Positions 9,003 through 16,782 of a stretch of 64,000 bases of DNA are shown piece by piece. Numbering within the stretch: position 1 is the stretch's first letter; the number at the start of each line of letters is the position of its first letter. This DNA is from Pirellulales bacterium (GTDB lineage Bacteria; Planctomycetota; Planctomycetia; Pirellulales; JADZDJ01). The stretch lies in assembly GCA_020851115.1 (NCBI GenBank), contig JADZDJ010000065.1, forward strand, positions 1 through 64,000. The letters run 5' to 3'. A program made the position numbers and the translations under genes. The notes under the pieces were generated by a model. It was not told the origin of the DNA. It did not search any database and saw only the letters and a list, made by a program, of their open reading frames with translations.

Positions 9003-10028
9003 TTAATCTTTACTACTCGCTTGCAAGGTTACCTCGCGGAATTCCTTGCCGCGGAGGACGGTCAAGTGGATTTCGGCGTCGCGTTCCAGGTGGCGAAGCT
9101 CGTTCAGCAACGCGTTGCACGATTGGACGAGATCTCCGTTGAGCAGCACGATCAAGTCGTCTGGCTTGATGTCTGCCCTCGAAGCGGGCGAGTTGACGCG
9201 AATCTCATCGACGAACGGCGGCGTGCGATCCGTGACGTTGGGGACGAGCACAATGCCCAAATCGGCGAACCGCAGCGGCTGCTCGGGTCGCTGCTTGGAC
9301 CGCGGTTCTCGATTCACCCGCGACTGGCCCGTCGAGATCGCTTCCACCGTTTCGACCAACTCATGCACCGGCACCGCATAGTTGAGCCAGGTATTGTTGC
9401 GGTTGTTGCGCAGCTCTTTACCAAGCATACCCAGCAATTGGCCGCGATAGTCCGTGAGCGCTCCGCCGACGGCACCGGGGTTGTTCGTCATCGCATCGAG
9501 GATGTAAACCGGCCCTTGATATGGGCTTTCAAACGCGCCGCGACGAGCATCCAGCGACGAGACTGCGGAAATGGTTCCATGGAGCACGCTGACAGGTTCA
9601 TTTCCGGTGGCGACGCCGAATAGATTGCTAAACGCCAATACGCGCGTGCCCAATTCGCCGGTGGCCGCTGCCTTGAAATCGAAATGCGGCAAGTCGGTGG
9701 CGTCTATTTTTAGCACGGCCACTTCCAACCGCGGATCGGCCCCGAGCAGTGCGGCGTCGAACTTGCGGCCATCGTCGAGCGTAACCGCGACGGTGTTGGC
9801 ATCGAGGACGTAGCTGTATGCTGTCAGAATGTGCCCATCGGCGGAAATCAGAAAGCCGGACTGATAGGCTTCAAGCCCGCGAATGCCCCCCGCGCCGTAA
9901 ATTTTCACCATTTTCCGCTGTGCCTCGCGAATGGTTCGCGGAAGCGATTGCCCCCGTGCGGGAAATGCCCAGAGTGCCGTTGCGACGGCCAACAGTGAGG
10001 CGATGGCGGGTGATTTGAATCGGGGCAT
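9003..10028 (-). CDS. Catalytically dead trypsin-fold/PDZ protein
   Basis: 341 residues. Signal peptide about 1-26 (ending PARG), a trypsin-fold domain at about 28-235 and one PDZ domain at about 250-340 (VNSPASRADIKPDDLIVLLNGD). Triad positions read Ser72 for His (LTAYSYV), Glu102 for Asp (DPRLEVAVLK) and Val187 for Ser (NNPGAVGGAL), so proteolysis is not expected. The scaffold residues around these sites are kept, so the fold is probably intact. The start at ATG 10028 puts the signal peptide at residue 1; a TTG at 10043 is the alternative. It lies 54 bp after the active S1C gene (10083-11966), in the same direction. Confidence 0.85.
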   Translation of the reverse strand: MPRFKSPAIASLLAVATALWAFPARGQSLPRTIREAQRKMVKIYGAGGIRGLEAYQSGFLISADGHILTAYSYVLDANTVAVTLDDGRKFDAALLGADPRLEVAVLKIDATDLPHFDFKAAATGELGTRVLAFSNLFGVATGNEPVSVLHGTISAVSSLDARRGAFESPYQGPVYILDAMTNNPGAVGGALTDYRGQLLGMLGKELRNNRNNTWLNYAVPVHELVETVEAISTGQSRVNREPRSKQRPEQPLRFADLGIVLVPNVTDRTPPFVDEIRVNSPASRADIKPDDLIVLLNGDLVQSCNALLNELRHLERDAEIHLTVLRGKEFREVTLQASSKD

Positions 10029-10082
10029 GGAGGACGATTTCAAATTGGAGATTTCAGACCTAAAACCTGAGGCGGCGACCGA
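10029..10082. repeat. Short gene-junction spacer with degenerate repeat wording
   Basis: The 54-bp junction contains the runs TTCAAATTGGAGATTTCAG and CCTAAAACCTGA, degenerate copies of a roughly 7-nt motif (like gaaatct/gatttca). Similar wording (GGAATCTGAAAT) appears in the junction at 4340-4372. It is one of several repeat-like spacers between the genes of this strand. Confidence 0.3.
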
Positions 10083-11966
10083 TCATTCAGCGAATTTCAG
10101 TTCCTTCAGGGTAAACGCATCGAACAGCTTATCGCCGTGCCGCACAACGAACCGCTGCGGCATCCAGCGACCATCCGATTCTCGGTAGTCTTCAAAGTAG
10201 ATTTCGCACGGATCGACCCCTTCGGTAGGCCACATTTCCATCGCCACCAACGCGCTATCAGCAGGGTCGAAATAGAACCGCGCTTCAACACCACTGCCCA
10301 CAGCATAGAGAACATCGAACAGGCCCTCGCGTTCCATCAAGGGCGCTGTACCTTCGTAGGTCACCTGGCCGTAATGTCCAGGACCGCCGATCAACATTTT
10401 CCGCCACAAATAGAGCGCCGCCAAGAACCCGCCGCTACCGGGCGGCTCCAGCGCATGATCGACTCCGTCGACTACCGAGATTCTTGACGGAGTTGGCAAG
10501 GTGGGCAGGTCGATTTCACATTCTTTGTCGCCGAGGTTGACGATTAGTTCGCCGCCACTCATGGTTTCGCCAACAATCGTCCAATTACCCAAGGACTTGG
10601 ATAAATCGGCTCGTTGCGATAGTGCCTTCCAAATACGATCGACATTGGCGCGATTGAAATAATAGTTTGCATAGCCGCGACGCGCTTCAAAATGCTGTTT
10701 GGCGATTGCGGCAATGGGCGTTTTGACCGCCTCCTGCACATCGCGATCGGGCTGCGGCTGCGGCTCTTCGCCGGGGTCCTTGTCGTCGTCTTGCTTGCCG
10801 TCACGGCGTCGCGGCAGTTGCGGACGCCGAGAATTCTTCGGTGGGCCATCGACCTTCGCGAGCAATTCCTGTTCGCCGTGCACTCCCATCAATCGCACGT
10901 AGGTGCTATGGGTTTCGCCGTCGCGGCGGTACGAAATCGGCACGCGCCAGCCTTTAGGAAAGATTCCCAATGCGTTTTTCAATGCATTGACGCTGCGAAT
11001 TTGCCTGCCGGCGAACGCGACGATTTCGTCGTCGTATCGCAGGCCGCGGCGGTAGGCATCGCTGTCGCTAAGGATATTGTTGACTAACACGCGGCCATCG
11101 TCGGAGGTGGACGCAACCGCGCCGAGCGTGGCATGATCCAAGAATCTTCCCGAGCGCAAATGACCAAGGAAATTCTTGATTTGGTTGATCGAAATTGCAT
11201 AGCCGACCCCCACGTTCACTCGGCCGCGCTTCTCGAACGAGCCACGACCGTTAATGCCAATGAGCCGGCCTTGGCCGTCGAACAGCGGCCCCCCGGAGTT
11301 GCCGGGGTTAATCGCAGCATCAACTTGCAAGCAGTCCGCATATTCCAGCAACGTGCCCGCGGGGTATTGATAGCGGTGAGTGCCCGACACAACTCCCCAA
11401 CTAACCGATGGATAGAAATCGGTCGCCAATAAAAATGGATTGCCAATCGCGAAGCACGTTTCGCCAACCTGAACCTTGTCGCTATCCGCTAGCTCGGCGA
11501 CGGGAAAATCGTCGCGGCCAAACAACTTAATCATGGCCACATCGCCCACCGGATCGATGCCGACGATCACGGCGTCGTACAACTTGCCGTCGGCCATGCC
11601 GCACTTCATAAAATTGCCGCACGGCTTGGCGACGTGAAAATTGGTCAGCGCGTAACCGTCGGGAGAAATCACCACGCCGGAACCGCCCCCCTGCCCGCCG
11701 GAGGCGAAAATCGCCAGCACCGACGGGACAGCCTTCTGGACCGCGGCAATGCGATCGGCTTCGGCCCGGGCAACGGCCTCGTCAACTTCCAGAGGCACTG
11801 CCTCGTTGGCGCGGGCCACCGCTACCAAGCTGAGCAGAGTTGCCAGGAAAATTGCCGGCGAATAAGGCGGCGAAGCGGATCGTCTAGCCCGCTTGAAACG
11901 TGCGCGGAAGATCGTCTCGCGGAGCGAGAGGCTTACTTTGAAAATGGACGGCTTCCAGCGGTTCAT
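10083..11966 (-). CDS. S1C (Do/HtrA-like) serine protease with PDZ and C-terminal extension
   Basis: 627 residues. After a basic N-terminus and a hydrophobic signal or anchor (about 38-53), the trypsin-like domain has an intact triad: His111 (LTNFHVA), Asp142 (DPVGDVAMIK) and Ser224 (INPGNSGGPL). A PDZ domain follows (about 275-365), then a charged linker (about 375-415) and a C-terminal region of about 200 beta-rich residues with no family I can name. It is expected in the periplasm as a regulated protease. Its ATG overlaps the stop of the NPCBM gene in an ATGA, so translation is probably coupled. It is the only complete protease in a set of three, the two downstream relatives being inactive. 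Confidence 0.88.
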   Translation of the reverse strand: MNRWKPSIFKVSLSLRETIFRARFKRARRSASPPYSPAIFLATLLSLVAVARANEAVPLEVDEAVARAEADRIAAVQKAVPSVLAIFASGGQGGGSGVVISPDGYALTNFHVAKPCGNFMKCGMADGKLYDAVIVGIDPVGDVAMIKLFGRDDFPVAELADSDKVQVGETCFAIGNPFLLATDFYPSVSWGVVSGTHRYQYPAGTLLEYADCLQVDAAINPGNSGGPLFDGQGRLIGINGRGSFEKRGRVNVGVGYAISINQIKNFLGHLRSGRFLDHATLGAVASTSDDGRVLVNNILSDSDAYRRGLRYDDEIVAFAGRQIRSVNALKNALGIFPKGWRVPISYRRDGETHSTYVRLMGVHGEQELLAKVDGPPKNSRRPQLPRRRDGKQDDDKDPGEEPQPQPDRDVQEAVKTPIAAIAKQHFEARRGYANYYFNRANVDRIWKALSQRADLSKSLGNWTIVGETMSGGELIVNLGDKECEIDLPTLPTPSRISVVDGVDHALEPPGSGGFLAALYLWRKMLIGGPGHYGQVTYEGTAPLMEREGLFDVLYAVGSGVEARFYFDPADSALVAMEMWPTEGVDPCEIYFEDYRESDGRWMPQRFVVRHGDKLFDAFTLKELKFAE

Positions 11967-13189
11967 TTTACGATCCTTGCGTCTGCGAGATTGAGATAAT
12001 CGCCCGTGTCGATGTCGTCGCCATAATCGACCAAGATGGTCAATTTACGTGCGCCGGCAACATCGAGATCGAGCGGCACCGGATCGCCCAAGCCGGCCAC
12101 TGGGGCAGAGAACAGTTGCTTGCCGTCGGCGGAAATGGTCAGCACGACATGGCCGGCTTCGCGAACCGCGTCGTCGATGCCAGCCAGAGCCTTGAACTTC
12201 GATGCGCCCGACGGCAATCGATAGGTTGTCGCGGTTCGGCTGGACAGCGCCATTCCTTTGGGATAGGTCTTGCCAGCGACGCGAATTGGGCCGCCTTCTC
12301 GCCCGCGATCACGCCGCGGCTGATAGAACGCGGCCAGGGCTGGAGCAGCATCGCCGAAATCAACCAACGAGTGCCGCTCGACGCTTTCCGGAGTCAAGTC
12401 GCTGAGGTACACAACTTTGCCGCCGGAAAAATCGAGTCGCACAAGAGCGCCCCACGGACGCCGCAGCACAGGGCCAGCCAACGTGGCTACATCCAGGCTG
12501 CCATCGTCTCCAAGCGTGATGCTACGAGCGTTAAGCCGCCAACCGTATGAATCTTCGACGACACACAGCGCGTCGGCAGGCTTGTCGCCGGCTTTGTGAT
12601 AGTAGATTAAACCATCGACTTTGCCGCGTTTGACGGGAATCGTTTCGCCATCAATCAAAAATTGGATGGTTTCTTCGGTGACGTCCCCTACGACTCCTTC
12701 GAGAAAATCGACTGCTTCCATTTTTCGGACGGCGAGCAAATCGGCCGCCGAGTGCTTGCCGATGTCGGCCGGCCAAGCTGTCGCAGGATCGTCGGGTGCC
12801 GAAAACCGCACTCGAGCAATGACCGCCGCGGGGATTTCGATGGGATCATCGGCTTCTATGCTCAACGTCGCGGCCCCCTTGCTGGCAAGAAAGCGGTTGG
12901 CCGTCAAACGAGAGCCATCGACCAGATCGATCCATACCGATGGCTTTTCCTCAGCAGCGATCGGCGCTGGTGCGGGAGAGACAAATAGCAGCCGCTTGAC
13001 GGAAATCGACTGATCGCCGTCGGCCGTGGCCACCTTGATGCCGTCGCGGGACAATTCCGAAACGATGCCGGTCACACTCGAACCATCGAGCGTGCCGACT
13101 TCCACTTCAGGAGCCGAAGCGACGAGGGCGAAAACTAGCAAGACGGACCACATCAAAAAGTCTCGATGAAATGTAAACCGCAAATTCAC
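11963..13189 (-). CDS. Secreted NPCBM/NEW2 domain protein
   Basis: 408 residues. Signal peptide about 1-26 (ending VASA). The N-terminal half holds small beta domains reading like repeated VWIDLVDGSRL and GTLDGSSVTGIV blocks. The C-terminal 150 residues match the NPCBM/NEW2 carbohydrate-binding module pattern: GGPIRVAGKTYPKGMALSSRTATTYRLP, FKALAGIDDAV, LTILVDYGDDIDTGDYLNLADARI. It is likely extracytoplasmic and may bind sugar polymers. It forms the first gene of a tight group with the S1C protease (4-bp overlap) and the pseudo-protease that follows, which suggests a shared target at the envelope. Confidence 0.82.
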   Translation of the reverse strand: MNLRFTFHRDFLMWSVLLVFALVASAPEVEVGTLDGSSVTGIVSELSRDGIKVATADGDQSISVKRLLFVSPAPAPIAAEEKPSVWIDLVDGSRLTANRFLASKGAATLSIEADDPIEIPAAVIARVRFSAPDDPATAWPADIGKHSAADLLAVRKMEAVDFLEGVVGDVTEETIQFLIDGETIPVKRGKVDGLIYYHKAGDKPADALCVVEDSYGWRLNARSITLGDDGSLDVATLAGPVLRRPWGALVRLDFSGGKVVYLSDLTPESVERHSLVDFGDAAPALAAFYQPRRDRGREGGPIRVAGKTYPKGMALSSRTATTYRLPSGASKFKALAGIDDAVREAGHVVLTISADGKQLFSAPVAGLGDPVPLDLDVAGARKLTILVDYGDDIDTGDYLNLADARIVK

Positions 13190-13307
13190 GCTGACCGTCG
13201 CGAATAAGCTCTCTTTCCGAAAATGAGTTTGTAACTCTTGAGCCGTGTCGATTCGCGCTGGTCAGCGATTTGCACCGCGGTCAATCGATCGCTCGAAATT
13301 CGGTTTG

Positions 13308-14498
13308 TTATTTCTGTTGCTCTTCCTCGGTGGCCAACTTACGGAAATATTGCTCAATAATATCCCGGTAGTGGGAAGGAAATTCTTTGCTGATCTGTTG
13401 AATCGCTGCTTCGCGTTCTTTGGGGGGCAAATCGCCCCAGCCACTGCGTTTGCCGATTCGCTTGCTCGTCACGTTGCCAGCCCCTTTGCCGTCCGCAATG
13501 CCGCTATCTTTGGCGGGGCTGCTCGAACGGATGCCATTGGGATTGCCGGAACCGCCGTCGTCCATCCCCTCGCCTCCTTCGCCGCCCTCGCCACCTTGGC
13601 CCGCCTGATCCTCCAGATCTTTGATCAGTTTGTCGAGCGATGCGATAATGCCGTCTTCGACGCCGCGCACTTTCTTACCGGCATGCCCAAAATCGAGGCG
13701 GCGGGTGACATCATTCATCCGTCGCGAGATGTGATCGAGCGATTCCTCTTTGAGCTTCGTCAAGTCGGCATGCATGAGTTCCGCCAACTGCACATAGCGC
13801 CGGGGGATGACTTTCTTTTGCTCCAAGAGCAAATCGATCGTCGTCAAGCCAGCCGAGGGTTGCAAGCCCCAGTGTTGGCAAACGCCCTTGTAAAACAGCA
13901 GCGCGGCAGGATCGACGACCTCCGATGGCTGCAAGCCGCCCAGATAGAGGCTCGCTTCATCGAATCGCCGCTCTTGAACCAACCATTTACCGAGCCACAG
14001 TTTCAAATTGTTGCGCGCGAAGGGCAAGGTTTGCTGACCATCATCAAGCCAATCGAGCGCCGGTGTAGGAGCAAAATCGTGCGACTTCGAGGTAAATTCA
14101 ACCAGCTCGTCAACCTCTGAATCGACCGCGGCAAACGACTCAACAACCAATTCAAGCAACTCAGCCTGTGAGAGTAAGCCTAGGCCGGCTTGCGGCTCGA
14201 TCGGCCACAGAGCCTCCACCTTCTGCCGCGTGAGTGGATCCAATTGCATTTCATCGAGCCAGTGCAACATTTTCTCACGAACTTCTGGCGCAGTAGGAAT
14301 ACGCCACGACGGAGATTTCTCCAATGACTCGTCGAGGGCCACCTGCGACCAAGCGGGCGTTAAATCAACCGATGCAATCAGCAGCGCGGCCATCGCCAAA
14401 GCAATTCGGCGCACGACACGGAATGACGACGCCCGTCCGTACCAACTTCGAGAGCTGGCTCCTGAACCCTGAACCCCGAACCCTAAACCCTGGCTCAT
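13308..14498 (-). CDS. Secreted glycine-rich linker protein of the VWA gene row
   Basis: 396 residues, no named domain recognised. A signal or anchor segment (about 29-50) is followed by helical regions with TPR-like character (about 95-240), a glycine-rich linker (GQGGEGGEGGEG) and a C-terminal helix (WGDLPPKEREAAIQQISKEFPSHYRDIIEQYFRKLA). The closing motif, roughly W-G-x-L-P-x-x-x-R-E-x-x-x-x-x-x-x-x-F-P-x-x-Y-x-x-x-I-x-x-Y-x-x-x-L-A, recurs in planctomycete proteins encoded beside MoxR/VWA genes as I recall them. Its ATG overlaps the stop of the coiled-coil gene in an ATGA. The first 17 residues (SQGLGFGVQGSGAS...) are encoded by a heptanucleotide repeat, so the functional start may lie further in. 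Confidence 0.75.
   Translation of the reverse strand: MSQGLGFGVQGSGASSRSWYGRASSFRVVRRIALAMAALLIASVDLTPAWSQVALDESLEKSPSWRIPTAPEVREKMLHWLDEMQLDPLTRQKVEALWPIEPQAGLGLLSQAELLELVVESFAAVDSEVDELVEFTSKSHDFAPTPALDWLDDGQQTLPFARNNLKLWLGKWLVQERRFDEASLYLGGLQPSEVVDPAALLFYKGVCQHWGLQPSAGLTTIDLLLEQKKVIPRRYVQLAELMHADLTKLKEESLDHISRRMNDVTRRLDFGHAGKKVRGVEDGIIASLDKLIKDLEDQAGQGGEGGEGGEGMDDGGSGNPNGIRSSSPAKDSGIADGKGAGNVTSKRIGKRSGWGDLPPKEREAAIQQISKEFPSHYRDIIEQYFRKLATEEEQQK
14461..14495. repeat. Tandem heptanucleotide repeat CC(T/C)(G/A)AAC, telomere-like
   Basis: Four head-to-tail 7-mers, CCTGAAC, CCTGAAC, CCCGAAC and CCTAAAC (14461-14488), and a degenerate fifth (CCTGGCT) lie at the junction of two genes. The repeat is translated on the minus strand as the N-terminus of the 13308-14498 protein. 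Confidence 0.75.
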
Positions 14499-16408
14499 TT
14501 GTTTCTCCCCACCACGATATCTCGCGTGGTTTTGTAAATGCGATCTTCGCGCTCCGACAGCCGCCGAATCGCCTCCAAGAGGTCCGGCTCGGCAGCTTGT
14601 TCGGCCCCATCCTCCAGCATGCGGGTATATCGCTGCGTGCGAGTGTTGACGCGCATTTGCAGCGCACGGATCATTTTGATCTCGGCAATTTGATCGACCA
14701 AATCTTGATCTTGGTCACCGCCACCGCCGCCTCCTCCACCGCCGCGACGTTTTTGGGCGTCCTTTTGCGCCTTTTGCAGCGAGGCGATCATTTCTTCCAA
14801 AGCTTTCACGATGTCTTGCTCGATGCCCTGGGTAAGCTGGCCAACGTTGGCTTTCGACAACCGCTGCGTAACCGTTTCCATGTCTTCTCGCATCTGATCG
14901 ACGGCTTCGGGAAACGCGACCGAAGAGCCTTCTTCACGCAGCAGGTTGAGCGTTTTGTCGGCCTCCGAGGTGATTTCCGCCTCGCGCCGGCTCAGCTTGG
15001 CCGATTCGATTTCAATGTCGCGGTCGCGCTGATCTTCCGGCACTCGATCGAGCCGTACGGTTCCTTCGTACACTTCTATCTGCATTTGCAACATCTTGCG
15101 GAAGCGGCCTTCCAGCATCGCCAAGGTACGTTCGATTTCTTCTTCGCGCAGTTGGCGCAAAACTTCTTCCAGCTCGGCCTTGGCCTGCTTCAACTCGTCA
15201 ATCGCCTTTTGTTGCTCTTCGGCGGCACCGCGGCGTTGAGCTTGCTCCAGCTTCCGCTTGGCTTCTTGCATTCGCTCCTGCGCTTCGCGCACGCGGCGTC
15301 GGGCTGGCGACTCGTCTTGATTTTGCGGCTGCTCCTGCGGTGGTTGATCGGAATCGCTTTCTTCCGACGATTCTCCAGGTTGCGGAGGTTGTTTCGAGTT
15401 GCTTTCCTTGGATTGGCTCTGCGAGGGGATTTTAGGCTCCGCGGATTGATCGTTCTCGTGGTCAGATTGTTTAGAATCGGACTCGTCGGCAGGCGGTTGT
15501 TTGGGATCCTTCTTGCCTGCTTCCTGCCGGTCGGATTGCGGGCGATCGCTGTCCTTCTTATCAGCCTCCTTCTTATCAGCCTCCTTCTTATCAGCCTCTT
15601 TCTCGTCGGCATCCTTGTTTTCCTTGCCCTTGCTGGCGGCGTCCTGCCGATCTTTGGCATGCCGATCGTCGTTTGGTTTCTTGCCGCTCTTGTTGCCTGC
15701 GCCTTTGGTCGGATCGTCCGACTTCTTACCCGGCTGGTCGCCCGAATTCTCTTCAGGCTTGCCGTCGTTCGGATTGGTGTCGTCCTCTGCGCCGAGCGGT
15801 TTGTTGCGATCGTCGAACTTCTTTAACTCCTGCTCAAGCTCCTGGGTTTTTTTAGCGACGTTTCCTTGCTGCTTGGCGAGTTCGGCGGCGTCTCCTTCCG
15901 CTTCGGTCTGGCCCTGCAGGCCTTGTTCGTCGCGAATGATGCGATTGATTTTTTCGATGAACTTCTTGATTTCGGCGCGCTCGTTGGGAATTTGCTTATC
16001 GCGGTCACCGGTGAGCAGCAGCTCCAACAGCCGGTTCAAATCCTGTTGAACGGCGAGCTGACCTTTGCTGGCTTGATACAGTTGCTCATTTTCAAGCAAC
16101 TTGACAATGTCTTCAAATTGCAGGCCGACTTGCTGCTCTTTGCTCTTGGCAAACACTTGCCGCAGCACGGCGGCCCGCTTGGGATCATTGGCCTGGGTGA
16201 CTTCGGCCATTCGCAACAGCACCCGTTCGAGTTCCTTGAACTTGTCCGCGAGCTTGCCTTGTTCGCTAGCCAACTTTCGATCGTCCCCGCTGGATTCGGC
16301 GTTCGTAACCGGGGTATCGGCGGCAGCACTGGCCCCCGGCACAAACAACCGGAGCAGCGCAAGTAGGGCCAACGGTAGTATCCAAGCACCGAATTTACGA
16401 GCGGACAT
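14495..16408 (-). CDS. Secreted, highly charged coiled-coil protein
   Basis: 637 residues. Signal peptide about 1-29 (PGASAAA). Helical heptad-rich region about 45-195, then a very polar stretch (about 200-345) with three exact EADKK repeats and many K, D, S, Q and P residues, then a long coiled coil (about 345-560), a glycine run (RRGGGGGGGGGDQD) and a C-terminal helical domain. No enzymatic motif is seen. It probably forms an extended periplasmic scaffold. It overlaps the next gene by ATGA. It is separated by 374 bp from the upstream DUF4175-like gene and may therefore have its own promoter. Confidence 0.75.
   Translation of the reverse strand: MSARKFGAWILPLALLALLRLFVPGASAAADTPVTNAESSGDDRKLASEQGKLADKFKELERVLLRMAEVTQANDPKRAAVLRQVFAKSKEQQVGLQFEDIVKLLENEQLYQASKGQLAVQQDLNRLLELLLTGDRDKQIPNERAEIKKFIEKINRIIRDEQGLQGQTEAEGDAAELAKQQGNVAKKTQELEQELKKFDDRNKPLGAEDDTNPNDGKPEENSGDQPGKKSDDPTKGAGNKSGKKPNDDRHAKDRQDAASKGKENKDADEKEADKKEADKKEADKKDSDRPQSDRQEAGKKDPKQPPADESDSKQSDHENDQSAEPKIPSQSQSKESNSKQPPQPGESSEESDSDQPPQEQPQNQDESPARRRVREAQERMQEAKRKLEQAQRRGAAEEQQKAIDELKQAKAELEEVLRQLREEEIERTLAMLEGRFRKMLQMQIEVYEGTVRLDRVPEDQRDRDIEIESAKLSRREAEITSEADKTLNLLREEGSSVAFPEAVDQMREDMETVTQRLSKANVGQLTQGIEQDIVKALEEMIASLQKAQKDAQKRRGGGGGGGGGDQDQDLVDQIAEIKMIRALQMRVNTRTQRYTRMLEDGAEQAAEPDLLEAIRRLSEREDRIYKTTRDIVVGRNK
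15553..15597. repeat. Three perfect 15-bp tandem repeats inside a coding region
   Basis: The unit CCTTCTTATCAGCCT is repeated three times without mismatch and encodes (EADKK)3 on the minus strand. Perfect identity suggests a recent slippage expansion and possible length variation of the linker. Confidence 0.85.
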
Positions 16409-16782
16409 GTTTATTGCCTCCGCCTCGCCTTCCGAACGTCCCGCAAGCCCAGCGGGACGGGAAACGCTAATTCGCTCAACTATTCAAACACTATCCGGCT
16501 TACGGCGTCTACCGCACAATTGCCGTGCCAGACTATCGTTATAACGTATCAATCTATATTTTAGCTTCGTCGGAGCGAAAAAAGTTCCAGAACTGCACTT
16601 TTCGCGAGCAAAAAGTCGGTAAAACCGGCCGGAATTCATCCCCTCCCGCCAAGCCGTACTCGGCAGGAAGCGAAGCCGTTAAAACCGCTTCCGGGCAAGC
16701 GAGGTTCAGAATGGTACGAGCGTCGCGTGTCGCCAGGCAGGCCATCGCGGGGCAACATCCTCGGAAGCGCCCGGCGTGCCAA
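16409..16782. other. 374-bp gap in the VWA gene row with palindromes
   Basis: No gene is seen. Structures present: GTCCCGC-7 nt-GCGGGAC (16438-16458), a 10-bp perfect palindrome CGTTATAACG (16537-16546), and GGAAGCG-13 nt-CGCTTCC (16666-16692). The gap is by far the longest in the row and probably contains a terminator for the upstream genes and a promoter for the coiled-coil gene; no clear -35/-10 pair could be fixed. Confidence 0.5.
16537..16546. promoter_or_regulatory. Perfect palindrome CGTTATAACG, possible operator
   Basis: A 10-bp perfect palindrome with a TATAAC -10-like core lies about 130 bp upstream of the coiled-coil gene start (16408, minus strand). Operator or promoter function is inferred only from symmetry and position. 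Confidence 0.3.

Noticed and set aside
14324-15826. Long plus-strand open frame (500 codons)
   Set aside because: It is antisense to two genes with clear signal peptides, coupled starts and coiled-coil content; its leucine/phenylalanine-rich text mirrors Lys/Glu codons of the real gene.
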